64,000 bases of DNA. Origin: Otatea glauca. Lineage: Eukaryota; Streptophyta; Magnoliopsida; Poales; Poaceae. Below, in pieces: positions 23,275-34,016 of the stretch (position 1 is the stretch's first letter; each line of letters starts with the position of its first letter). A model generated the notes under the pieces. It had not been told where the DNA came from. It did no database searches and saw only the letters and a list, made by a program, of their open reading frames with translations. The DNA lies in NCBI GenBank assembly GCA_036346275.1, contig CM070722.1, positions 24,079,336-24,143,335 on the forward strand. The letters are read 5' to 3'. The translations under genes and the position numbers were made by a program.

Positions 23275-23862
23275 TACATTTGTGTCGGTTTTTCTGAGAA
23301 CCGATAGAGATAATTATGTATCAGTGTCAGTTTTATTTACAAAAGCGATGCGGATATTGAAGCATCATCAGTGTCGGTTTTATTTATAAAAGCGATACGG
23401 ATATTGAGACACATCAGTGTCGTTTTCTTTAAACAAGCGATACGAGTATTGAAGCATCAGTGTCGGTGTTACTTAGAAAAGCGATACGGATATTGAAGCA
23501 TCATCAGTGTCGGTTTTATTTATAAAAGCGATACTGGTACTGAGACACATCAGTGTCGATTTTCTTTAAAAAAGCGATACGGATATATACTAACATCAGT
23601 GTCGGTTTTATTTACAAAAACAATACGGATATTGAAGCATCAGTGTCGGTTTTATTTGGAAAAGCTACACGGATATTGAAGTATCACTATCGGTTTTGTA
23701 TGTGAAGCGATACTGATGAGACACATCAGTGTCGGTTTTTTTATGTGAAGTGATACTGATGAGTAACATCAGTGTCGGTTTTTTATTTGAAGCGATACTG
23801 ATACGAAAGCATCAGTGTCGGTTTGTTATGTGAAGCGATACTGATACGAAAGCGTCAGTCTC
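23275..23862 (+). repeat. Internal repeat array of CACTA-2
   Basis: About a dozen units of ATCAGTGTCGGTTTTATTTA followed by AAAAGCGATACGGATATTGA, passing to a variant ending TGTGAAGCGATACTGAT from about 23690. The core is AGTGTCGGTTTT, different from the 5' (CTATCGG) and 3' (GAATCGG) arrays. No CACTA terminus lies at either edge. Confidence 0.9.
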
Positions 23863-24306
23863 CCTCGATTTTAGTCCCCCATTTTATTCCCATTCGCGCT
23901 AGCTAGCTCCTGACGCCCCGCCCGATTCCTTAACCCTAGCTAGCTCCCGATCAACGCTACGCCTGGCGAACGCGGCGCCACCCGACGCCCGCCCGCCCGA
24001 CGCGCGACCGCCCGCCACCGGCGAACGTGGCGCCGCCGACGCCGCCTCGCCGACGCCGACCGCCGGCCGAACGCGGCGCCGCCGCCACGCCCTGCCGCCG
24101 GGCGAAGCGACGCCATTACGGCGAACGCAGCGCCGCTCGACGCCCGCCCGTCCGACTCGCGCCGCCTGCCTCCCGGCGACGCGGCGACGCTCGACGCCCG
24201 CGCCGCGGCGAACAGCACCGCCGCTGCGCCGCCGCCCGGCGAGCAGCGCGCCGCGCCGCGCGCCGCGCCGCTGCCAGGCGAGCAGCGCCGCCCGACGCCC
24301 CGACGG
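23863..24306 (+). promoter_or_regulatory. GC-rich leader of second CACTA-2 unit
   Basis: Directly after the internal array; rich in CGACGCCCG-like units, ending at CCCGACGGTAAACTTCG with a possible donor at 24305-24306. It corresponds in place and composition to 8765-9009 of CACTA-1. No clear TATA box is present; ATTTTATTCCC near 23880 is a weak candidate. Long frames on both strands in this stretch are composition artefacts. Confidence 0.5.
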
Positions 24307-25632
24307 TAAACTTCGATGATTCAGAACTATATAATGCCCTAGATCAGGCTTGTGATAATGAACTAAATTAACTTCGATTAAATGCGGGTAATGCTTCTGA
24401 TAATGAACTAAATTAGCTCTATGATTCAAGCTTGTGATCTCTTTTCCAAATTCAGAACTATATAATGCCCTAGAGAATAGCAATTTGGAGTGGTGCAGAC
24501 TTTCTTGGTATGATTTCTGGTTGTGGCATTTGATGACGTGCAGAGCAACTGATCAAGGATGAAAATAGTTCTGGAACTGTAATACTCTGATGACAGACCA
24601 CTAACAATAAAATCTGATTCTTAGAGAACAGCTCACAGCTATCCTATTCTATCTAGAAATCTGATTCTGGTTGCGATAAGTTTAATTTGTTATGAACTTT
24701 TAAATTTATCCTGTTGGTGCATATAAAGTTTGTTCCTTTTGGCTTTCTAGAACTGGGGGTCTGTAAAATATTGTCATTACTCCGTCTTCAATATTGAATC
24801 TTACAAATAAATGCTTTGCAGCATAAAAAACTTTCCCTATTAATTGGATCAAGAATTCGATATTTATAGGACAAGACTATTGTAGAAAGGATCTATACAT
24901 AGTAGAAGATGTTGTTATTCTTCTGCTTCACAGAGCTTTGGGTCATCAGTCATCACAAATCCAACCATAAGACAAGAAGTGGACTAGCTCTATCCTTGAC
25001 GGAAGATGCCATGTTCCTGTGCCTCTTCATTGACATTTGATTATATGTTGAAGATTCAGTATGGCTGTGTGTTCTGTAAGATCTTATATATTGCCTGTAG
25101 TATACGGTAAGAATGTTCTGTAAGAAAACAACTTCATTAATCAATAACATTAGTTCAGAAAAGATGCTAGAAGAGGCCCAAAACCCTGATCTTTTCTTTA
25201 TCCTAACTGAAATCACTAATGCTCATTTATGTTACTTTATGTACTTAAATTTTCTTCTGCTGGAGCCAATGGGAGGGCAACAAGTCATCACCAAATAATA
25301 GTGGTGAGAAGGAAAGACGCCTTTTCTTGTCCTGTGGAGTCCCCTTTCTTGTCTGTCGTTGGTTGAGAAAATTGGCAAGCAAGAGTGTCTTATCTCTTGT
25401 CTCTTTGCATCATCATCACCACCATTGATTTTTCTCACTTGTGCAAAGGAGAAAAAGGCGACATGGCACTAGCCACACTCTAGTTTGTGGATTGTGAGAA
25501 AGAGAAAGAAGAAGAAAATACTAGTAGACTAGTAGTAGCATGATATTTTTTTCTTTCTTTCTTTTTGGCCTATTTATAGAGCCACAAGTTCAGGAAGCTT
25601 CTACACGTTAGGTCTGGAGGAATGGAAAAGAA
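24307..25632. other. Probable intron of second CACTA-2 unit
   Basis: AT-rich, without a convincing reading frame. The phrase GAACTATATAATGCCCTAGA occurs at 24325-24344 and again at 24455-24474, a duplication about 130 bp apart. Confidence 0.4.
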
Positions 25633-26233
25633 ATGGATAGGCATTACAGACTTGAGTTTTCTGATCAAGAAACCGTTGATTTTGAGTGCATGATTGAGGA
25701 GGTGGTTGGGGACAAACAATCTGATGAAATGGTGGTTTGGTTAACTTTTACACCTGCCATTTCAGAACTACAAACATGGACAAGTCTATTATCAAGAAAA
25801 GGATTTGAATGAAGGCATGAGGATAATTAGGTGCATTAGTATAAACCAGAAAAGGAAAATAGATAATGCAGATGTACCAGACTGGAAGTATTTTGGCTCT
25901 GCATGTGATAGTCATAACAATCATGACAAGAACGAGTAAGCTAAATGGGATTGCATTACTTCCTTGAGACTATATGTTGATGTGTTCGATTATATAACTT
26001 TATAAAACTAGTTTGGTGTCGTTCCGGAATGAGTTATTCTATTAATACATAGAGTTTACCTTCCAATTTTGCTATTATATCATTTACTAGTGTTACTAAA
26101 AGTTGTACCTCATTGCAGGATAACAATTGATAAAGAAAAGGTGGTAATTTTTTACACTGGTAGGGGAATGGATGGTTTAGATGAGAATTCTATCTCTAAA
26201 TGGTATTGTCCTGAGCTTAAATTTGATTATTAA
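25633..26233 (+). CDS. Unrecognised spliced reading frame in CACTA-2
   Basis: I do not recognise this protein. ATG 25633 opens an acidic stretch (MDRHYRLEFSDQETVDFE). An exon from about 25766, after the acceptor CATTTCAG, codes NYKHGQVYYQEKDLNEG and ends at the donor GTAAGC (25936). A second exon from 26119, after ATTGCAG, continues in phase (ITIDKEKVVIFYTGRG, then WYCPELKFDY) to TAA 26231-26233. The first join is uncertain: a donor at GAGGAG/GTGGTT would leave an intron of only about 65 bp, and without splicing the first frame stops at 25812. In-phase splice sites and an even amino-acid mix suggest a real or once-real gene. It lies where CACTA-1 and CACTA-3 carry the second gene but shows none of its motifs; it may be a captured host fragment. 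Confidence 0.45.
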
Positions 26234-26554
26234 AAATTTGTCTCGTCATTTTTCACTCTGAAATATGCTGGCAGAAATAAGGGAGTGGAGAATGCGTGTG
26301 TAGATAACAATGGGATCCATGAAACAATATTAATAATATATGTCAATGTGATATATATCAGAGGAAGTGTACTGATTGTTAAGCATGTTTGTGTTGTATA
26401 TTGTGAACCTATGATATATGTGTTGTAATTAAAGTGTTTGTGTTCTATGAATATGATATATGTATTCTGTGTTCTGTACTGCGAATGTGATATATATTGT
26501 GCATACTGTTTGATATGTGCTTTTTTGGAGAATTTGCAAAAATGGCACACCCCA

Positions 26555-27037
26555 ATGGGTCATCAGAATCGGTTCTTTTAAGCAAGCGATTGTGGTGACC
26601 ACATCAGTAGAATCAGTTCTTTGACAGAAGCGATTGTGATAACCATACCATTACAATCGGTTCTTCAAAGCAAGCGATTGTGATGACCCCTTCATTAGAA
26701 TCGGTTTTTGTGTGGAACCGATTCTGGTAACCACGTCATCAGAATCGGTTCCACATAAGAACCGATTCTGATGACCCCTTATCAGAATCGGTTCTTTGAA
26801 AGAACCGATTCTGATGACCCCTTATCAGAATCGGTTCTTTGATAGAACCGATTCTGATAATGTGGTCATTAGAATCGGTTTCACCTAAGAACCGATTCTA
26901 ATGAGGCCTTATCACAATCGGACCAAAACCGACTGTGATAGCTCCACCACATCACTATCTAAAGACTTCGTATCGCCACTTGAACCGACTGTAATGACAA
27001 AAAAGAACCGATTCTGATGTACAATTCTGTAGTAGTG
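26555..27037 (+). repeat. CACTA-2 3' subterminal array and terminus
   Basis: Units of ATCAGAATCGGTTCTTT and AAGAACCGATTCTGATGA in both orientations, with some CACAATCGG variants, ending TTCTGTAGTAGTG at 27037. The core is GAATCGGTT. The outer units are the most divergent. Confidence 0.9.
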
Positions 27038-27068
27038 TTCGTTGTTTCTTAGCAAGAGAAGTTTGGTC
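27038..27068. other. 31 bp between two CACTA elements
   Basis: Starts with TTC, the right target duplication of CACTA-2, and ends at the left terminus of CACTA-3. No other feature. Confidence 0.8.
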
Positions 27069-27375
27069 CACTACTACAGAATAGCACATCACTGTCGGTT
27101 CCAAAACCCCATCACTGCCGGTCATTGATGCCAGCATTGATTGGTCGGCAGTGATACTCGGGGATTATCACTACCGGCTCAGGAACCGACAGTGATAAGG
27201 ATTATCACTGCCAGTTCTATCTACAACCAAAATCCAGCAGTGATGATAATTATCACTGTCGGTTATACATAAAACCGGCAGTGATATCGAACTATCACTA
27301 CCGGGTTGTACCATAATCCGACAGTGATATGTACATATCACTGCCGGTTCTTGGAGAAAACCGGCAGTGACAAAC
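27069..27375 (-). repeat. CACTA-3 left subterminal array
   Basis: Repeated ATCACTGCCGGTT and AACCGGCAGTGATA units in both orientations, at least ten cores in 300 bp. In gene orientation this is the 3' end of the element. Confidence 0.9.
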
Positions 27376-27677
27376 TTGCATATTTTTTGTGCAATATATA
27401 TATTTTTATACAATTGTTTATACAGTATCCATATGTAGTATATAAAGCATCGTTCAAATCATAATTCAAATATATCCATGTATATATGAAGCATCGTTAA
27501 AATCATAATTCAAATATATTAAATTAAGCATCACAATATTTTTTTTTACAATGATTTGTTTACAAATGTAGCTCGACTACATCTCATCCCATTCGCATTG
27601 ATTTTGCAAGGACTACAGTACAAAGAGTCGAAGTAGACATGTCACGCGTCTAGGTCGAAGGAATGAGGGCGATGAGG
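27376..27677. other. 3' flank of the CACTA-3 gene
   Basis: AT-rich; contains a short direct repeat (AAGCATCGTT, AAATCATAATTCAAATATAT at about 27447 and 27490). In gene orientation it would hold the 3' untranslated region and poly(A) site. Confidence 0.4.
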
Positions 27678-30600
27678 CTACTCGTGGAACTCGCCGTTTG
27701 AATTGATGATCTCATCATGAATGAATCCGGCGATCTGTTCTTGAATTGCTATAATTTCTGTCAGCAATAACTTATTGGTTCTCAGTTTGGAGTGTTGTTT
27801 CTGAAGAAAAAAGGAAGTTAATTAATGATGATATTTGTTAAATGAAAAAAAGGCATCAATGTGTAATTACGTACCATGGCTTCGTTATAGTCGACACTCT
27901 CCGCGACAATTGAATGCATATTTGTACATACATAGTATGCACATAAATTGTTTCCGGGGTCCTGCTTCATGCATGGAAAGTCATTTATTATTTCAAAATG
28001 TTTCCTGTATGGACGATACCGAACACTTTTCTTGCAGATCGCAAGAAAGCCCGTGAATGATTTTGAATAGTAATTAAACTTAAATGCAATAGAATGGAAT
28101 TTTGCTAGAGTAATAACGCAACGATCGAGTTTACCTGTTCAGCATGTGCCAAAGGTCTTAGTATAGATTAGTTGGTTTTCTCCTAGAGTCCAAGACAAAA
28201 ATCCTGCTAACATCTAACTGGATGACGAGGAGGACCCAGTGAAACCTGCACATATATGTCAATGTAGTCAATTACTCCCACATCGTACGTGTTACGCAAA
28301 AATAGTAAAACGATATTAGACGTAAGGAGATACGTACTTAAAGTTATAGGGTAAAAGTATGGAAGTTTTGTATTGCAGCTTCAAAAAAGTATTAAATAAA
28401 TAGTCTTCATTGTACTATGGATTGTCCTTCACAAACTTCTCGTTGACGAGCCCCAGATCTAGGAATGCTAGATTGTCATTGTTATTTCTTCTACATGTAT
28501 GTATCTCCATTCTACATAAGAAAGAAGTTAGACATGCAATTAAACAGTACAAAAATGCTCAGCGATATACGGACAGACTTACAAAGTCCATAGTCTAAGT
28601 ATATATATTCACGTCCAGGGCATCTTGCTGGTACAACATATACAGCTCCGTGAAAAGAACCCAGCAGATGTTATCCCCATTGCGGAAATCTTGCTCTGTG
28701 TATCTGACTGTGAACGCCTTCATACCATCATTGGACTGCTGCATGTACCACTGATGGACGCACCGTAGTTGTGTTGTAAGGTTGTCGAAATGAGCTGGTT
28801 CAACCAGCGGTTTTCTCATAACGAACTTCCACCTTACACCTTACGCCAGAGCATCTAGTTGAGCAGCATCTGCTTGAGCATCCCGCTTTAACGTGTCGGC
28901 ACTAGCCGCCTGCAAGTATTGCTTTCTGGATATGCGCTCGTAGTCCGACATTTTGCAAGGTTCAGAAGCCTGCCCCGTCTTTTGCACTTTTGCCATACTC
29001 AAGAAAAACTTTTGCACGTCAGCATCAACTTTAGTCTTCTTACATGATGGCACCTTTTTAAAGTGAGATGTTACGCAGGCGCTTACATGCTTTTTCCGTT
29101 CTTCTTCAATCATGTCAGCTGATAATTTCTTGTGGGATTGTCCTGGGTTCACATATGGTTGAGATTTCTTCGAGGACAGTGCCGACTGCCGAGATGTTCC
29201 TGGTGTTCGATTCTTTTCAGATTTTGGCGGAGGAGTCCGGCTTTTTCTAGTTGGTGCCGGCAGAGGAGTTGGACTTTTTCTGGTTGGCGGCGAGAAGGGC
29301 GGGAGGTCTCTATGTGGAGAGTGTGGCTGATCATCATCTTCGTCGCCCTCATCGTCCGAGCCAAACTTAATCAATCTCTTGCACCACGCGAGGAAGCCAT
29401 GCACGTTTTCTCCTAGTTTTTTATTTCCATCCTCGCCAGGGATCTCTACCTCCATTTTTCGGTATTGGCGGACGACACTGTCCACTTCAACCCTGGCGAA
29501 TCCCTGCTGTATCGGACGACAGTGTAAAACCTGCAACTCCTAGTATGGCCAAGCCCTGACCTCAGCCACCTTTATGGTAATACCATGTGTGACAAAATGT
29601 AGCTTTCACGGTGTCGGTTCTTTGATGTCATCCACAGGAAAATGCAGTCCATTCTCTTGAGAATCCTCGTGGACGCCTTGCAATGCTCTTATGAGCACCG
29701 GATCGATGAGCTCGTGGTCGTCACCGGTGGCGGTCGTGAGCCGAGAGCTTTCAGATCGCTTGCTCCACAGCCTTATCTAGTTCCGCTCTCTGTTCCTCTA
29801 ACGCTCTCGCCACAACATCTTTTATTTGACGTTCTAGTTGATCTTCTCTTAATCTCTTTGAACGCTTGTACAACCATGCGTCTGCGGGGAGGGCTTCTTT
29901 CCACGTGACCAAACCAACTCCTCTGGTACGACCTGGATGCTCCTTGTTATCCAGGGCTACGGTTAGCTCGTCATTCTCCCTTCGTGGCGCGAAATATCCT
30001 TGGGAAGACTGCACGTGAGCATCTGTGATTCTGCGCAGCACTTCCTGCTCTCTATCGCTTCTGAAGCTTAAGCTGCCATCATTGGAGGTAGTAGCACCCC
30101 TCCCAAGCAACCAGTGCTTCGATCGTTCGCTTAAGGCGGCCGTCGCAGGAATTATACCCTTGCGGGTTAGTTCTTCTTTGGACCGATCCCATGCTGGTAT
30201 TTTCTTCACGTACCCTCCTGTTCCTAGTTTGTGAGGGTGAATATTCTTATCTGCGTTTGCTTTGTTCCTTTGACTTACTATGTGAGCTTCTTCAAACCTC
30301 TTGTACACCACAAATTCATCCCAAAACTCCCTTAACTTTGGGTACGTGTCAAAATTCGGCGTTTCATTCTTCTTCACATAATTCTTGTTTAGTGATGTCT
30401 TCCAATTCTTCCACGCTGTGCACATGATGCAGAGTGCTCGTTTCTTTGCAACCAGCTCGGTGCCTTGGGGGAACTGGAATACTTGTTTCAGCTTGTCCCA
30501 TAATGAGTTCTTTAGGTCATTGGGTACCACCCATGGGTCACCTCTGCGGCCAATCCATGATCTATAGCTGATGGGCACATCATCCCTAGCAAGAACCCCG

Positions 30601-30970
30601 CAGGCTGTCCTGTACGGCCCCAATGATGACTCTGGTATAGTAGGTTCCCCGATTGCCGAGAGCTCCACTATGTTAAAAATTCCCTTAGGCATCTTGTTCG
30701 GACCACGACTTCATGCTACGCCTTCGTTAATCAGACGTCTGAACCTGCAATTTGATCTTCTTAATTATTAGTCGTCTGGGCCTACAATGTTTTGGGAACC
30801 ACAGTGTACTAAAACTTTACCTCGCCTACGTTAGTAACGTCAGGTTGGTCCATGGCAGGATCCTGCAAGTTCAGATAGGACGTTAGCCTATGGTTCGGGC
30901 TACCCCTTCCTCCTTCGTCCATATTTGAGGGCCCAACTCCCTCTGGCACTTGTCCTTCGTCGGAGGCCAT
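27678..30970 (-). pseudogene. Second CACTA gene with Ulp1-like C48 cysteine protease
   Basis: A multi-exon gene of the type seen in CACTA-1, better kept. A first exon with ATG at 30970 ends at a donor (exon to 30821). A long Transposase_24-like exon covers 30692-29751 (ISYRSWIGRRGDP, NKNYVKKNE, FWDEFVVYK, HVQSSQGYF). DUF8039-like sequence follows (CRPIQQGFARVEVDSVV), then a Pro/Ser-rich linker (29310-29160) and the HQWYMQQSNDG block (28819-28595). The C48 protease exons give ILLPYNFK, FHWVLLVIQL with His at 28239-28241, VLDSRRK with Asp at 28198-28200, Gln at 27962-27964 and NNLCAYYVC with Cys at 27941-27943. The last exon (27800-27678) ends at TAG. Breaks: a frameshift near 29755 and stops at 29606-29608, 29540-29542, 28595-28597 and 28415-28417. 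In the C48 family such proteases remove SUMO-like modifiers; the role in transposition is unproven. Confidence 0.8.
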
Positions 30971-33360
30971 TCCTAGCAAGTTTACCAGAAATTTCAAATT
31001 AACAAGGTCATTTTTTAAAGACACATACAAATGAAGATTGACATTAAAGTTAATCCCGTGATAAGATGTTTACATATTCGACACTGTAACATGCTTGTTT
31101 ACTAAGTTTTTTCCCAAAAGGCAGGTGCACAACTACGACTGTGTGACAAGTATGACAGCAAGTGCAACAGGATGGACAAAGGCAAATCATGAAGAAGTGG
31201 AAAGTATAAAAAAGGCAACCTAAACGTCGACATGTGGACTGAATAGTCATATATCCAAATCATCTTAACACATTTTGTATGCCTTAAACATGAATGTACA
31301 TAACTTCAAATACTTACACCACAGACATCTTTCCAGGATACATACACATATACATCTTTTGAGGATACATACACATATACATCTTTCGAGGATACATACA
31401 CATACACATCTTTACAACAGTTCTAAGTTGCTAACATCTAATCCACCAATTGCGATAATGGTTCATGAAGAACTAATTAAAACATCGAAGAGGCAATAAA
31501 TGATACTTAAGCACCTTACAAACCACATATCAGCAATGTTGGAAATACACAGAAGACTTCAATCTGCACATACATAATTTTCTAGAATGGATAGAAGGGC
31601 TTCTATTCAAGCAATTATTTTTCCATGACACCGAAAATATAACGTACCAGCAGGCATAAAGGATTCTAGATTTTGTTTCATATATCTAACTTTTGGAGGC
31701 CGAGAATGTTTAGATCAATTAATGTCCTTAAACTTTTTTTATCATTTTCTAGAAACATTTCAAAGATGAGCTTTGCTCACTTTGTGACCCTTGAATAATG
31801 TACATGATCAAAGACAACCTCCGTAAGACATGATGCGTATCATGCACAACTTTGCTATCTGATAAGAGAGAAGAATTATACAAGTGTTAATGATTTAAAG
31901 TCACATAATTTAGCTAATGATTTAATGTCACATAATTTCGCTAACTCATTTTGCATTTTAGTATCAGCCTAGCGTAAAAGACTACAAATTCATAGCAGAA
32001 TGGCAAGTTAATTATTGAGTACTACTTGTAAGAGAATAAAGACTTCTTATCAGAGCTCATGACTTTTGTATCAATGATATGAGATCATCTATTTCTTAAA
32101 CAACCAGTTACATATGAAACCATTGAGCATAAATTTCCTTACAAATATAAAATGCGATTTGAGTTTGCATACAACTAACAAAAAGTATTTTTTTTGGTGT
32201 ATCTCTATGAGTGATTTCTCTTTCATCTGCTATACACAAACGCAATCAGTTGTAAAAGAATAGAAAAACTATCAGTTTGTCCATGATTCATCTTTAATAT
32301 CACCTTGAAGAAAAAGAAAACAAAATTTGAAAGCTACATTAGCAATCTCATTTCCTATTTACATCTCAGATATTTGTATTTGGTTAACACTCACAACGTA
32401 CAATCCTACCCCCTTGCTTTAGCTATCTATAAATGAGCTGTTCACATTTAATCTACATGGGTAGCAACGAAATAACACCTTATCAATCAGGATTAAGGAA
32501 AATGAGACAGAATTTAGAAAACTGAATGGAATGGACATGATCCAAGGGTTACTTACATTACATCAGAATTTGTCATTTGAACATCACTACATTCAATTTT
32601 AAATTCACACAATTTCGGGCATTAGCACACAAATATCATAGAAATTTGTATTCTGTTGTTTAAAGTTTCAGAAAGCTGCAAGGTCAAAATCCTTAAAGAA
32701 CTAAAACTTTCAAGAAGGTAGAGCAGATAACTAATCATCAATATTTGAACTTTGCTAAGGCACCATCGCCTAAGCAAAAATCATACAACATAACCCAAGT
32801 TCCATCCAACCTATATGCTAAATTCTAATAATCACTGAATCATCCAAACCTATTAATACCCACTATGATCAGTACTGCAGCTAGGACATACAAATTTGTA
32901 AAAAACGATGCTAAATTCAAACTCCCATACAAATTTGTAAAAAGCGATGCTCAATATGAAGTTATGAACTCCCCTTTCTACGAATTTTATTTGTAATTCT
33001 TACATATGAGCAGAATCAATATTTCATAGCAAAATGCACTAACAATGCATGGTTTGATATCCACTAACATGAAAAATGTTGCAATTCCACCTAATTCGAT
33101 CAATTGCATCCAAGAAAACAGTGGACAAACCATGCAATGTCACATATTTCCACATACCAAGGAGAATCCTACTGTTCCACTAATATCAGAACATGTTGCT
33201 ATTTCACATTGTCCAATCTCGCGCATTAAAGACAGCATTACAAAACTTCAAAGCAGCATTTCCATTTCGTATTTTCAGTTTTTTAGAGACAAGGACAGAC
33301 GCACACCACACACACAGGCATCTGTATATTTGTATTTGGTTAACACTCACAACGTTAGTG
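30971..33360. other. Probable long leader intron of the CACTA-3 gene
   Basis: AT-rich, no coding sequence seen, lying between first exon and GC-rich leader, as in CACTA-1. Repeats: the 27 bp tandem repeat at 31326; a 30 bp direct repeat (starts ATATTTGTATTTGGTTAAC) at 32370-32399 and 33326-33355; and ACAAATTTGTAAAAA(A/G)CGATGCT twice near 32890 and 32930. Confidence 0.5.
31326..31413. repeat. 27 bp tandem repeat, 3.3 copies
   Basis: Units begin CATCTTTCGAGGATACATAC at 31326, 31353 and 31380, with a partial unit at 31407. Copies differ by one to three bases. Confidence 0.9.
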
Positions 33361-33600
33361 GTGAATTAGTACCGAAGCAAACAACGGCGGCGCACTCCGA
33401 GGCGATGCGGCACGGGGAGGTCGAGGCGACGGCGGCGCACTCCGAGGCGACGACGGAGAGATGGCGGGGATGCGGCGCAGTGCGAGGCGATGGCGGCGCA
33501 CTCCGAGGCGACGGCGGGGAGATGGCGGGGAGCTACGAGGAGGTGGCGGCATTAGGTCGAAGTGGAACTGAGTGGAGGGCACGCGGCGTTTCAATATATA
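33361..33600 (-). promoter_or_regulatory. TATA-like site and GC-rich leader of the CACTA-3 gene
   Basis: On the minus strand CCTATATATATTG (about 33592-33604) follows the right-end repeats. It precedes a GC-rich leader (33590-33385, many GCCGCC and CTCCC units), which passes into a possible donor TTCGGTACTAATTC near 33375. Order and composition match 8327-9010 in CACTA-1. The long frames here on both strands are composition artefacts. Confidence 0.55.
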
Positions 33601-33604
33601 TAGG

Positions 33605-33715
33605 ACTGGACTATCACTGTCGGGTCTCCACAAAAACCGGCAGTGACTAAATATCACTGCCGGGTCACATTTATAACTGGCAGTGAAGTTGACTTATCAC
33701 TTCCTTAAGGTAGTA
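33605..33715 (-). repeat. CACTA-3 right-end repeats
   Basis: Three cores only: ATCACTGTCGGGT with AAACCGGCAGTGA, ATCACTGCCGGGT, and ACTGGCAGTGA, then CACTTCCTTAAGGTAGTA. Much shorter than the left array, so part may be deleted. Confidence 0.75.
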
Positions 33716-34016
33716 CATGCATTATTATACAATTAGTCATTTATATTTGTAAGGCAGGATCATGGTGAGGCGGAGGATGATCGGGACTAGGCGAGGTGCG
33801 CCGGAGGTCCAAACGGTCGAGGATCGCCAGATGATAATCGGAGACGGAGTCGTGGCAAGCCAAGAAGATAATGAACGGATAAGATGCTAGCTAGAAGCTG
33901 CTTAGATCAATGAAGGCCGTCGGATCGCGGTCTAGTTGATAGGATAGCGGGTCTAGTTAGTATGCTTTGAAAAGCATGCAAAAACCCGGTATGTCAAAGG
34001 GTTTTGGGTTAGCCCA
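33716..34016 (+). mobile_element. Left part of a Copia-like LTR remnant
   Basis: Non-coding sequence that resumes at 55906 after the nested LTR elements: GCCCATG (34012-34018) is found again as GCCCATGTATGAG at 55901. The upstream limit is unclear; TGTAAGGCAGG at about 33749 is a possible LTR start, but no matching target duplication was found. Confidence 0.4.

Larger units (their letters stand above)
21237..27037 (+). mobile_element. CACTA-2, non-autonomous CACTA transposon
   Basis: Starts CACTACTACAAAATGGC and ends ...TTCTGTAGTAGTG (complement CACTACTACAGAATTG), so the termini match over the first ten bases. TTC is duplicated outside both ends (21234-21236, 27038-27040). The layout repeats that of CACTA-1: 5' array, leader, internal array, GC-rich leader, 3' array. 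No TNP2 or Transposase_24 sequence is visible; the only convincing frame is a short spliced ORF of unknown nature. Orientation is taken from that frame and the leader order. Length is 5.8 kb. Confidence 0.92.
27069..33715 (-). mobile_element. CACTA-3, genes on minus strand, TNP2 absent
   Basis: The left end is CACTACTACAGAATAGC, nearly the same as the right terminus of CACTA-2. The right end carries only two or three repeat units and stops at CCTTAAGGTAGTA, whose complement TACTACCTTAAGG resembles the CACTACCTTG terminus of CACTA-1 with the first base changed. No 3 bp target duplication is found (GTC left, CAT right), so the right boundary is provisional and could be a deletion edge. The only gene is the second CACTA gene, minus strand, with its GC-rich leader at the right end. 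Length is about 6.6 kb. Confidence 0.75.

Noticed and set aside
23899..24483. Long frames on both strands in the GC-rich leader of CACTA-2
   Set aside because: Arg/Ala/Gly-rich frames on both strands are typical of low-complexity GC-rich DNA without stops; no domain is visible.
33045..33657. Frames of 100-201 codons over the right end of CACTA-3
   Set aside because: They run across intron-like, GC-rich leader and repeat sequence and have no domain; opposite-strand frames overlap them.
27066..33718. Target duplication for CACTA-3
   Set aside because: GTC on the left and CAT on the right do not match, and the right terminal base is not the expected G. The right edge is left provisional.
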